The position numbers were made by a program, and so were the translations under genes. From contig BJKQ01000005.1 of NCBI GenBank assembly GCA_006538405.1, positions 1,116,001-1,180,000 on the forward strand: a DNA stretch of 64,000 nt, written 5' to 3'. Origin of the DNA: Hansfordia pulvinata (lineage: Eukaryota; Ascomycota; Sordariomycetes; Xylariales). Of this stretch, positions 12,764 through 23,964 are shown piece by piece. The notes beneath the pieces are model-generated. The model had not been told where the DNA came from. It ran no database searches and saw only the letters and a list, made by a program, of their open reading frames with translations. Every line of letters starts with the position of its first letter. Position 1 is the stretch's first letter.

Positions 12764-13416
12764 AGCAAGTCGCCAGGTGGTGGGCACGCAAGCAAAGCAG
12801 CCAAAGGCGGACCTGCTCGAACAGGCGTCTCTTTCATGGTTCGGGGGAAATGCCAATTGGAGGGAGGCCGCTGGCTGCTGACTGCAGGAGTTTGTGGAAA
12901 CAGGGTCCTCTTGACGGCGTTACATAGGGAAGGGTATATGGATTGTAAAAAAAAACAATAAGGCCCCCTTGCAATATTTCCATTCGTCCGTAACCAGTGA
13001 CACGGCTGTGGTTTAGTTTTTCCTGCCTTCGCCCTCGATACCACATATGACGTACCCATCTGGCAAGATTGTCGCTCTCTCCAAATTTGATACCACGCCC
13101 TTGCGACTACGAACATGCACCTCAGACTGTCCCTCTGCCATTAATTTCGCAAGGTACCTCGTTCTTTTGCAACTGAGGCCAAGATGAACCGCCGAGCTCT
13201 GATGCCATTCCACTCCTTCAGAATTCGGACCGCTTTCGATCATAAGCAGCGCATTTGGACTTTTGCAGCCGTGCACCAACTGTCACTCTGCAGTCGATTC
13301 ACAGCTACGGAACTCACGGGGACCTAGTATGGAAACACGCAGGCATGGTCGAGTCTTGGGTGTTGCATGAACTGGAATCTTCTGTTTTCTCGTTTCTACT
13401 CTCGCTGGTCACCGGG
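12764..13416. other. 3' intergenic space between convergent genes
   Basis: UTP17 ends on the left and the oppositely oriented PIG-P gene ends on the right, so this stretch should hold both 3' UTRs. An A-rich run with AACAATAAGG at about 12947-12963 could contribute to UTP17 polyadenylation. No further gene is seen. Confidence 0.5.
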
Positions 13417-14650
13417 CTACCTGTAGAAGTCCTCGTCGACCTCGAGGGCGCCGGCGCCGGCGCCGTCGCCATACTCGTCGTCGGACGAGTCGGCGAGGTG
13501 GCCGTAGAGGACCTCGTTGGCGCCGGCGAGGGGCACGTCCATGACGGCGTCGGTGCCCTCGTTCCAGATGCGGGACCAGACGAGCTGACGGCCCTTCTCC
13601 TCGGATATGAGGTGGTGGTGGCTCTTCTTGTCCGCGGCGGCGGCGGCGGCGGCGGCGGGATTCTGCGGGGTGTTGTGGTTGTCGCGGTTGTCGACGCGGA
13701 TGCGGCCGCGGGAGTCGATGGTGGCGACCTGGGCGGCGTCGTCGACGATGGTCTGCAGGTCGGACATGGGCAGGGTCAGGACCTCGGTGTTGTAGGCAGC
13801 GAGGGCGGCGTAGATGTAGACGACGAGGACGACGAGGAAGGAGGGGATGGCGAGGGACCACCAGCGGTTGGGGTAGTAGTAGATGCCCAGGGCGTGGAGG
13901 AAGGCGGAGGGCAGGTAGGACCACAGCAGGTAGATGAGGAAGGTCAGGGAGGAGAAGAGGTAGAGGACGAAGCCGTAGTACTCGTAGGTGGGTACCTTGG
14001 GCGAGGCGCGGGGCACGGGGGCGGCGGGGCCGAGGGAGACGGAGGCCGAGGCCGAGGCGGCCGAGACGGAGACGGTGGAGCCGGCGACGGAGTGGCGGTG
14101 GGAGTGGAAGGGCGGCTGGTAGGGCTGCGAGGGCGAGGGCGCCAGCGCGTGGACGTAGTGGTGGTGGTGGCGGCCGCCGCCGCCGGCGGGCTGGGGCTGG
14201 GACTGGGACTGCCAGAGCGACGACGATGATGCGTGTTGCTGGGGCGGCTGATGGTGGTGGAGGTGGTGATGCGTGTGCTCGTCGTCCGAGGCGTCCGGGG
14301 TCGTGGGCCGCGAGGGCCGTAGCAGCGACGTCAGCGAGGGCGAGGGCGGCAGCGGCGTGGGCGGGCGCCCGTAGAAGGGCGGCGCAAAGTAGTTCTGGTG
14401 CGGTAGTGGCAGCGGCTGCCCCTTGAAGTCGTCGTCGTCATCATCGTCGTCGTCGTCGTCGTCGTCTGACGCAGAAGAGAAAGATAGTGTGGGGTCGGAC
14501 TCTGGATTGGCAATGTAGACGTCGGCATCGTCGTGTTCGGAGCTGCCGGGGGGGGGAGAGCGAGGGCGAGGGCTGCGACAGGAGCTCCGCGTCCTCGTCG
14601 TCGCCGTCGGACGCGAGCGACGTCGTCCAGGCGGGCACGGCAGCCGGCAT
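13417..14650 (-). CDS. GPI19: GPI-GlcNAc transferase subunit P (PIG-P/Gpi19), with a frame break
   Basis: PIG-P is a subunit of the ER complex that transfers GlcNAc to phosphatidylinositol, the first step of GPI-anchor synthesis. The conserved part begins at about residue 220 with VPTYEYYGFVLYLFSSL. It has two hydrophobic segments (about 222-247 and 262-283) flanking the family-typical loop with YYYPNRWW, then a cytosolic tail with EKGRQLVWSRIW. The N-terminal 200 residues are low complexity: an Asp run, His-rich blocks and Ser/Pro. That extension is common in filamentous fungi. The only good ATG is at 14650 (ACCATGC), but its frame meets the PIG-P frame only if one G of the nine-G run at 14548-14556 is removed (or two are added), giving 410 residues. 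A 37-base intron could also join the frames but is too short and has a poor donor. The downstream domain is intact. Confidence 0.85.
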
Positions 14651-17600
14651 GGTACAGTCGGGCTGGGCTGGGCTGAGCTGGACTGACCGGGGCCTGTCGT
14701 GTCGCGTCGCGTCTCAACAAGCAAAGTCGACGCCGGATCGTGGCCCGGGGCGCATTGTGAAGCCGTTGATGTGCGTTGGCGCCGGGCGAAACGCGTTGGA
14801 TGGTGGGCGTTTAATTTGGAGAGGTATCTGTTTAATTGGGTGACGCTGAAACGGGAGGGCTGTGACGTCGAATACGGGATGATATGGTTTATGCACAGTA
14901 CAGTACGGATCCAACCGTTGAACACCAGCACCATTCCATACGAGCCAACGCCAGTACCTATCCGTACTGTACCTCAGCGTTCCGCTTCGCCCATGTTCCA
15001 AGTGCCATCACCCTGTGTCATTTCCTGGCTGAGGAACTGAACTGCGACAAGTCATCAGAGAGACTGCGAGCCCGCGCACTCAAGGTGAAGGTCTTCTGGA
15101 GGATGGGAATTCGATGGGCAATCCGTTCGAAAACAACACAGCTCTCCCTAAGGTAACAGGTCTATTTTCGTCGTTCCTATTCTCGACGTAGCGTCTGAAG
15201 TTGGTTCGGCCTGTCCAAGCTACCTGAATTGTTTTTCAATCTACTCGTACTACATCGGAGCTCGCAAGGCTTGGTACACCACGATGCCGCGGCGAGCTGG
15301 CGCTGTTGTCGCTTAAAGGAGTTCTTGTCATTGCTAAGAAGAACACTGTAGCAGGTGTGTCTTTTGGCAACTCGAAATCCACCGCTTAATGGCCGGCCGT
15401 TCTTCGACCAGCGAGCACTCATTGCCTTGGCATGGGCCAGCTGTGAGGGGAAAAGAAGGATGGCGCTGAGGGTGACGAAGACCGTCAGATGACGACAGCG
15501 AGACGACGAGATGGCCAGCGCCTCCTTCTCTCCGGAATGTTCGAGACGTGCAACGCTAGACCTGGTAGAGGTGCAGTCCGCAGAGTGATGAGTGAGGCTG
15601 GGGTCGAGGAAGCAGACTAATAAGGAGACCAGACTACGGAGCAAAGGAGCATTATTTTTAGGTCACGATCGGCTTTTCGTTGGGCAGCGCGCCGCTAACG
15701 AGAGGCCAGCGGCCTATCTGCATTGTTCGGTACTCTGTCGCTATTGTCCGACTTTGTGGAACCATGTACTCGTAGGTACCTTAGGTAGGCAAGAACTAGT
15801 GGATAAGCCCATCACTGAGGTATTCATCATCAAAGTCGACCGACCAACCGACCGACCATCGACGTCTCGAGCGACCAAGCCGCGGAGAAATGCGAGGCAG
15901 ACCGACCACAGCTTGCCGGTCTTCTTATCCGTCCGGGCAGGAGGTGGCTCGGTCTTGCGGTGCTGCGTCAGGTTGTCGCGACGGCTGGTCGGCGTGCTCT
16001 GCCGAGTCGGCGGGCGCCATGGCTCAAGAGCTACCAAACCACATCCACAGGTGTATCACGCTTGCTTCCTGGAAGAACCCCCGGAATCCTTGGGCTGATG
16101 AGCCGAGAGCAGGCTTCCAGCCAGCTTCGCCCGCTGCCAAGATGGCGGCTGCTCGTATGGTAGAGCGGGCGGGCTGAATGCTCGCAATAGCAGGCGGGTA
16201 CTAATAAGTTTTTAGTGAGTAGGCCGGACAGCACATACAGCTACGAGTACGGCCGTTTTCCCGCCCGCCTGTCCGCTGGTTCGTTCGGCCCACGTCGCGT
16301 CGCGCGGGCCATCTCTCCGAAATATCAACCTTGTCAGTGTGTGTGTGTGTCGAGGCATGGCCCTGCATCTTGGCCATCCTCTCTGACGCTTCTGCGTTCC
16401 CCACAGAGGCCGCAGCCAGAAAACATCAGCGACAGGATAATACCGTATCCCAGAGAGGGAGGTATTTGTAGGTATCCCTTGAACACATCAGGCACAAGAA
16501 ATCCGGGGCAGACAGGCCGATCTCTGGGGCCGACGTTGTAGCGGGAGACGCAGCGCAGCGCAGCGCAACGCAGAGAAGGAATCCTCGGGCAGTGTCGAAC
16601 CGATCGGCGACAAGGCTGGCTGGGTTGTCTTGGAGCTGTGAGACGTAGTAGTGATAACCCCGAGAGGAGGAAGAGGGAGGGAGGGAGGGAGGGAGGGAGG
16701 AGGAAGGGCTGTACAAGGCAGACCCAAAAAGACCTGGATGGATTCAGGCTCACCGGGGCAGTCGTACACGCGCGCGCTCGCGCTGTTCGTTCCGGGCTGT
16801 GCTCCTCTCCATCTTGTGCCTCCCATTTTCCCAGCTGCTCCGGATCGATCCCCTCCTGCGACGGTCCTGCGGGTGGTGCGCCTACTCGTCGTAGCTGCTG
16901 CTCGTAGTTTCGTTGCTGGTGTCCCGGGGGCATTGGCAATGGTGGGACGCTCTGCCGTGGGATTCGCCGGGCTCCCGCTTTCGGGCTGCTGATCGCTGGC
17001 GCTCCGCCTCCCACGCAGCGCCCAAAACACCGTTCCCAGTACGAGCGCGTGCCCTACGGCCTGCTTGCCGGCGCTGGCAGTGGCGAGAAGAGACTCCAAG
17101 CGCAGCTAGCCCGCGGGTTTTCCTGCCGCGCTTCTGGCGCCATCGCAGCGCCTTGCATGGCTCCGTCGTTTCGTGCTGGCACTCCAACGGGCGGCGGGAG
17201 AATGGAAAATGGCTTTTTTTTTCTGGGGCCTCCCTCCTCAGCATTGGCTAGTAGGAATCCGATAGTTTGTCTCTCTTTCTCTCTCTCTCCCTCTCTCTCC
17301 AAGAAGGACCCGAGCTGAGGTAACAGAGGTATCCTTCTGGGGAGAGCTCCCACGTGCGGATCAGCTCCATTACGCCATGGACGGAGCGGCGGCTACGTTG
17401 TTTCCCCCTCCTCTATTATCTTTCTGTATATGGCGTAGTCCCGATACGAGGCAGGCAACCCTGTCTTGTGTCATAACGGTCATTCCTCCGGCAGATCTAC
17501 CCTTCCTTGTTGGGTTTTGTTCTGTTTTGTTCTGTTCTGCTCTGTCTCTATTACTTCGTGTGTCGAGCTGGCTTGGAGACAGACTCTTGCACTGACATTT

Positions 17601-18091
17601 GCCTTCGTTTTGCCTTTCCCATCTCGGCATCTTGACTCTGGTCCCCGGTTCGCCACTCGTCCTTCGGCTTTTTCTTCTTATTCTAAGCGGCCTGGAGCCC
17701 TCGACGTTCTTCGTCTTTGTCCTGATTCGAGCTTTGCCCCCTCTATTCACAATCTGGCATTGGGAAGGGAAGCAAACTGAGAGACGTGACTGGCTCACAA
17801 GACGCACGACAGCCGAGTTTGACACTCGCTTCCCCGAGAGAGAGAGAGAGAGAGAGAGATACAAAAGGAGACAAGGGAAACAGGGGGAATGCTGCCGGTA
17901 CACAGCGCATAAGAGTGCCCAGCCCGAATATCTCGAGGCCTATCCGCCTGGGCTGCTGCTTCTGCCGCTGCCGCCGCCGCCGCCGACAACGTGGAATACG
18001 TACGATACAAGGGCGACGACTACGAAGACGACGCCATTCACCGACAAGGGGAAAAAAAGAAAGAAGGGGAGGGGAAAAGGTCAGAGCAAAA
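14651..18091. other. 3.4-kb intergenic region between divergent genes
   Basis: This contains the upstream regions of PIG-P and of the 18-kb membrane protein. Three octamer copies occur (15242, 15767, 16242). Simple repeats include (GAGG)n near 16674-16702 and (GA)n near 17838-17860, just ahead of the membrane protein. An open frame on the minus strand at 16488-17099 begins at TTG and has no ATG; its first 35 residues are hydrophobic, but there is not enough to call a gene. Confidence 0.5.
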
Positions 18092-19565
18092 ATGGACCAG
18101 GGACCGTTGACGGCGTTCACGGCGCCGGCCGACTGCCAGAGCGCGGCCATCGGCATCATGCGCGCGCCGGGGTCGGAGGGGACGCACGAGTACTACTTCA
18201 CGGCGGGGCCGTCGGACGACAAATGCTTCCCGGGCGGCAAGGTGCCGGCCATCGGCGAGTACTTCACGCCGGCCAAGTGCCCCCAGGGCTACTCGACGGC
18301 GTGCGCGGTGTCGGACGCGAAGACGGGCAATGGCGGGGGGAGACGACGGTGACGTGCTGTCCGACGTAAGTGGTGATGCCTTCATTTTTTTTTTCTTTCT
18401 TCCCTTTCTTCTTTTTCTTTCTCTCTCTCTCTCTCTCTCTTTCTTTTTCCTTGTCTTCGTTCCTTCCCTTTTTGTCCTTTTCTTTCCGCTCCTTCCTCCT
18501 CCACCTTCAACATCACATGACATGAGCGCTGACTTGGAAACGAAAACGCACAGAGACTACGACTTCTCGTGCAACTCGATGCCGGTGGGCGCCGCCTGGG
18601 GCCCGGCGGCCATGTGCACGACGACGACCGCGTTCATGGAGGTGGCGCCCGTCGTGTGGAAGCAGATCCCCAGCCTGTCGTCCTCGGCCTCGGACCCCAA
18701 CGCGCCCGTCACCATCTCGCGCCCCGTCATCAACGCCTACGGCATCGAGGTCCGCTGGCGCCCGACCGACGCCGCCGCCCTCGGCATCACCACGGCCGCG
18801 ACCTCGTCGTCGTCCTCCTCCTCCTCCTCGCAGCCCGCCGCCCCCACGCATGCCTTTGCCGCCGCTTCCGCTTCCGCTTCGTCCATGCCCCCCGCCTCGG
18901 CGGCCTCCGTTGACAGCACCGGCATGAACAGCGGCGCTGTCGCCGGCGTCTGCATCGGCGTCATCGGCGGCGTCGCCGCGCTCGCCGCCGCCGCCGCCTG
19001 GCTCTTCATCTCGAAACGCCGCCGCGCCCGCCGCCCGCCCACGCCGCCGGCCAAGGACGGGCCCCTGGCAGACTTTACCGGGTCGCGGGACGGCTACTAC
19101 AACGGCAACAACAGCAATAGCAACAACAACGGCAACAGTGGCAACCCTTACTACAACAACAGCAACAACAGCAACAACTTCCCCTGGACCGCGGGTGTCG
19201 GTGCCGGCGCCGGCGAAACCACCTACGGCGAGGACTACAAATCCGCCGCCCTCTTCAACGATCACTACAACAACAGCAACAACCAGTACCCCTATCAACA
19301 GCAGCAGCAGTTCTACCACCATCAAAACCACCACCACCAGCAACAGCAGCAGCCGTACGACGGCAGCTACGGCATCTGGGACGGCGGCGCGACGGTCAGC
19401 ACGGCCGAGCTGGCGGCGCCGCACTCGCAGTCCGAGCTGGACGCGGGCGCCACGCGCGCCGAGCTGCAATCCAGCACCTACGGCGGCACCGGCACGCTGG
19501 ACAGCGTCGGCGTTCTCGGGATCCTGGGCAAGCAGCAGTATCAACAGTATCAGCAACATCAACAA

Positions 19566-19614
<49 letters not shown>

Positions 19615-19859
19615 ACTACCGCGCGGAGCTGCCGGCCTCGGCGCACCCTTCCGAGCTGCCCTCGTCCGCCTACACGCCCTCGACCCCGTCGTCCGGCTAC
19701 CCGACACAACAACAGCAGCAGCAGCAGAAGCGTCATCGCCAGCAGAGCGCGTCGCAGCAGCCGTCCGAGATGCCCGCGGCGCACCGGCCTTCGCCCCGGC
19801 CCAGGCAGCCGTCGCAGGCGTCGTCCAGGCACAGGCAGGCTTCGCACGGCCACCGGTAG
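18092..19859 (+). CDS. Single-pass plasma-membrane protein with Cys-rich ectodomain and Q/N-rich tail
   Basis: Exons are 18092-18365 and 18554-19859. The N-terminal domain starts with GPLTAFTAPADC and has about eight cysteines (15, 45, 63, 71, 89, 90, 98 and near 112), including CPQGYSTAC and a CCPT motif. This matches a widespread fungal family of unknown role whose members often lack a classical signal peptide, as here. A Ser/Ala-rich linker leads to one transmembrane segment (GVCIGVIGGVAALAAAAAW, about 218-240) followed by Lys/Arg stop-transfer residues. The cytosolic tail is rich in Asn, Gln and His with a long CAA/CAG-coded Gln run. The layout resembles fungal surface sensors, but that function is an inference. 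The first exon reaches the strong donor GTAAGT at 18366 in the right frame only if one G is added to the six-G run at 18335-18340; otherwise it stops early. With that base the protein is 526 residues. Confidence 0.72.
18366..18553 (+). other. 188-base pyrimidine-rich intron
   Basis: This is the intron of the membrane-protein gene, with donor GTAAGT and acceptor CACAG. Most of 18384-18512 is almost pure pyrimidine (T runs and a CT repeat) on the coding strand, much longer than a usual polypyrimidine tract. Confidence 0.7.
19560..19613 (+). repeat. CAA/CAG repeat coding polyglutamine
   Basis: Alternating CAA and CAG codons inside the membrane-protein tail encode a long Gln run that is likely to vary in length between isolates. 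Confidence 0.9.
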
Positions 19860-21437
19860 GCGTCAGACGAATGCTTGCGACTCCCACATGCGCTACGGAC
19901 ACACGTACACGGGCGCTCTCCTGTATCCTCTCTTTCTTTGCAACGCCGGGCCTTTGGGGGGAGGTGGGGGAGCTCTGATGACCTTGAGCTGTGATACCCG
20001 TTTCTCGAGGAGCCCCTTGTCTTTCCTGCTCTCTTTTCTTACCCACTACTTCTTGCATGGCGTCGCACGCGCTCTTTCTCTATTAGTAGCGGAGATGTAT
20101 GACATAGATTTAATAATTTTGCATGCCACTGGCATCTAGTTCTAATACCCCTGCTACTGGTGAAGCACGAACGTGTGCTGGGTGTGATAATTCGAGGTCT
20201 ATAGATGAGGTACAAGAGACACGTCCATGATTTGATTCGCACGATTATATAGTCAGGAAGCTAAGCATATCAGGATCCGGCTCTTCTCGTCTGAAGCTGA
20301 CAGCGGCGTCGTATTGACGGAGACAACCAGTGAGCACGTCTCGAGTTATCGAAAGACTCAAAGAAGACAGTAGCTACTAATTATGTGACTCACAATTTGC
20401 AATCAAGATACAGCTACCAAAAGCCAAACATCCTTGTTCCGAATGAGACGTGCCCTGTGCGTTACTCCATGAACTCGCTTCACATTCTCATTCCGATGTT
20501 GCTTTTCTGAACAGCCCGTACCGAGCCATAGTGAAGGAGCTGGCAAGCCTGTATCTTGACATAACTACACACGAATCGCCTTCTATGGCCCCGAAAAGAT
20601 TGGTCTTTGTATGATTCTTTTTAACATAGTATGATCAGTCTATGAGTGCTGTCGGGGGATTCAAGACTCGCCCCTATCCAGTATCAAACAAAACAGCAAA
20701 GCAAGCGGTTTCTCCGGTCCATTCTGATTGTTTATTCAGTTTCCCCTCGGAGTCGGTGTTGAAGTAGACGATAGCACCACCCGCAAGGAAGACGTCATCT
20801 TCAAGCCGCGCTCGGCCCGGGACTCCGACTCCCACTACCCGGCCTCTCACGGTCGGAAAGGAAAAACCACCGCGGCCAGTCTTGTTCTCGATATGCCTGG
20901 ACGACAGACCTATCGCTTACTCGCCGCCCCAATGCCCTTTCTCATCAGCGCAACACGGCCAGCGTGAAGCCAGGCAGCTGAAAGAGCAGCACGGGTCCAG
21001 GCATGCCAGGACTGCCAGCTAAGCCAGCCACTGCGTACCCCCAGGTACTCTCACCTGCACGTCTCCGTCTTCCCGGTCTGCCCTACGAAGCAAAACGCCG
21101 GCCGAAGAACAAAGCCCGAACCGCGCCGCCGCCACGCCCCAGCACCGCGGTAGCTCACGGCCGCGCGCTACGCGGACTCGTGCTGTATGGTTCGGTGTGG
21201 GAGATGTGGGGGGAGGGGTGCGCGCTCAAGGCCCATCAGTGGCGACGCGGCCGCGGGTCCTTTCACCTCGCTTCTCTCACACCCTGCTCCCCTCCGTGTT
21301 CGGACCCGACCCAGGTCCCCGGGATCAAAGACGCCGCTAGAGCTTCGCCTCGGTGGCGATGAGGGTGGCAGGGTGGTCGAGGCACGCCGGCGGGCGCGGG
21401 TGGGCAGCATCCTTCCCGGGGAGGCGGGAGAAGCCCA

Positions 21438-21454
21438 CCCCCCCCCCCCCCCCC
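21438..21454. repeat. Poly(C), 17 bases
   Basis: An uninterrupted C run in intergenic DNA. Confidence 0.95.
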
Positions 21455-22247
21455 TTCCCAGAGAGGACTCCGGGGGCGGATGATTTGAGGGAGGCTCTCA
21501 CTTTACAAACTCCTGGCATTAAGGGACGGTGGCGAACAAACAAACGGGGGCGCTTTTTTCCTTCTTTTCTTCTTCTTCTTCTTCTTCTTCTCACGCTTCT
21601 CGATGGCGGTGGCGAAGAAGACGAAGAAGAATTGGAAGACACACATCGACACACGCAACCACAACCACAAACATAAGCACACACACACACTCTCCCCAGA
21701 CCCCGGGCAAAGACCGCCCGACATTCACCGGAGCGGCAAACGCCGCCTCTACGAGTACTTTCCACTTCCACCGGCTCCGTCGAGCCTTGTGGTCCCGCCC
21801 CTGGCATACAAGCCCCGTCCCTGTCCGGAGGCTCATGCGCGTTCCACCACCATGACGACTGCGATCGGCGGCGGCGGCGGCGGCGATGGACACATTGTCG
21901 TCAAGTCCTTGTCAAAGCATCGAGGCCCCCGAGTGCCCTGTCCAACCAATCCCGGGCCCGATCACGCCCGCGCGGAGAGACCGATCAGGGGGCACCTCAC
22001 CTGTTCATCTGAACAGAGACCCCACCGGGGGTGAAGTCGTGCCGTCTGTCTGTGCGTGGACGGCGATGTCCGTCCGATTCGTTTTGTCTGACGACACTTT
22101 CTTCCCCCTTCCCCCCCTTCCCCCCCTCCCTCCCCAATCAATCCTGGCTCCTGAACCGATCGATTAAGCAGCCCGACGCCTTTTGGAGGGCGGCGACGCG
22201 GGCGGGCGGGTGGCGAAAGTGGCGCAACGACCCGCTCTCATCGTAGA

Positions 22248-22284
22248 GAAGAAGAAGAAGAAGAAGAAGAAGAAGAAGAAGAAG
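22248..22284. repeat. (GAA)n microsatellite
   Basis: About twelve GAA units in a purine-only stretch. A TTC repeat on the same strand lies about 700 bases upstream. Confidence 0.9.
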
Positions 22285-23940
22285 GGGAAGAAGAAGCATC
22301 GAATTCCATAGTCCGCCCGCAAGCCCGCACAAAATGGACCCCTAGCGGGCGGGTGAGGGTGCGTGGGGACGTCATTGACCAAAATCACAATCACCTGCAC
22401 CGCGCAGAGAGTTATTAGACTTGGTAGTAATAAGCCGTCATCGCCACCCACCAGCTGGGGACCAGACCGATGGAGAGGGGAGAGACAGGGTAGAGTCCTC
22501 CTGCCATCTCGCTCGCCTCGGGAGGGGGGTAATCCCCCTTCTCCGCCACTCCCCGTGGGTCGGGCAAGGGAAGAAGAGCAAGCGCGCGCCCTCTTTGTCT
22601 CTCTCTCGCTCAGGATCGCCACCGGGGAGTCTTTCTTGTCACTACGCGCTTGGCTCAGGCATTCTTGCATGCAGTGAAGCGCAAGAAATGCCGGAAGAGA
22701 GACACGGGCGCTGCTGCCCCGAGTGCCTTCGACCGGAGAGTGGCCCGCCGCCGCCCCCTGGAAGGTTTCAAGTGGGCCAGAGAGTGACAAGAGACGAGGC
22801 GAGGCGAGGCGGAACTTCACTCAGCAGCATACGGCCCCGCACCGGCTCCCGCGGGCTGGCGCGGGAGAGGAATGCGGCTTTGCTGAGATTTCGCCTGACA
22901 GGCCGTACGGTAGGTAGGAGAGGAGGGGAGAAAAAACCACGCTAATCCGTCAACGAAGGGGGAAGGGTTCGCCCGACCAGTCAACACACTCGACGGGAGG
23001 ATCCTTCGAACCCGAGAAGCATTCCGAGGCTCTTCGGCTCCCGCCAGCTCGGGCGTGGCGGGCCAAGGTCCCGCTCTCTCTCAGCTTGCGGCCCGAGGCG
23101 GGTTCCGCCATTCTGTTGACCCCATCATCAACAAGACTGCCAGGAGGAAGGTAGGAAGCGGGGGAGGATCTTGTTCGCTTTTGACGCCGAGAGGAGGAAG
23201 AGAGAGAGAGAGAGGTTGGCGCCCGTGTCTGGACCGAGTGAGCCCGCGCCTCTTGCTTCTCGGCGCCCCGGAGTCTGCAAGTCCATCTCACACTGTACGT
23301 CGCCTGCGCACCTGGAGAGTAGGCACCTACCAAGGTAGGCGAGCATCTGGCGTACACGAGGACTTGTATGGCTACTCGTTCGAGTACCACGGTGCGGAAT
23401 GGGCCTGGCCTTTCCCCCCCTCTTCAACTCTGCAGACGAGACGAGGCGGAGGAGTCCCTGTCCCTGGACCGACTCCCTCACGGCCAGTCAGCCAGTCATC
23501 CGACCTCCTCTTGTTGGTTGGTTGGCCTGCAGGTGCACGCATGCAGGGGAAGGAGTGCCGCCTCGAAGGATTTGCGGCTGCCAACTTGCCTTGCCGTCTT
23601 TCGCGAGGTCCCGTCCCGAAAACCCCCTGAACTGAAAGAGCTGCGCACAGTAAGTACGCGTACTGTGTGCGTGTCGCTGTGGTTTTCACAGTTGTTTTGC
23701 TTCCCGAGAGATTTGGCCCGCGCTATCGAATCCCTCCCCAGCTTAGGGCACAGCAAGCGGGCCGTCTTTCAAGTCTGGGGGTAAATGTGTTGTATGAGTA
23801 TGCCCGTACTCGTAATTCGATTATTCCTACGTACAAACAAGTCGGTGAGAGTAATAAATGCACGTACTACCGGACAACAAAACGAACGCACGCGAGTCAT
23901 CACGCACGCTAATTGGCGTCAGTCTTGTCTGTCTTCTGCA

Positions 23941-23964
23941 GGGGGGGGGGGGGGGCGGGGGGGG
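23941..23964. repeat. Poly(G) tract, G15-C-G8
   Basis: Fifteen G, one C, then eight G in intergenic DNA; the strand could form a G-quadruplex. Confidence 0.9.

Noticed and set aside
11150..12856. 568-codon open frame on the minus strand opposite UTP17
   Set aside because: It is antisense to clear WD40 coding sequence; the composition (His, Arg, Gly, Ala) is that expected from GC-rich third positions, with no domain.
13255..14229. 324-codon Gly/Val/Asp-rich plus-strand frame
   Set aside because: It lies antisense to PIG-P; the repeats reflect GAC/GTC-rich codons on the other strand.
16488..17099. Minus-strand frame starting LESLLATASAGKQAV with a hydrophobic N-terminus
   Set aside because: It has no ATG, ends in simple-repeat Ser/Pro/Leu sequence and lacks a convincing upstream exon; it is kept only as a remark.
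18513..19853. 446-codon minus-strand Leu/Val/Gly-rich frame
   Set aside because: It is antisense to the membrane-protein exon, with poly-Leu arising from the CAG/CAA repeat.
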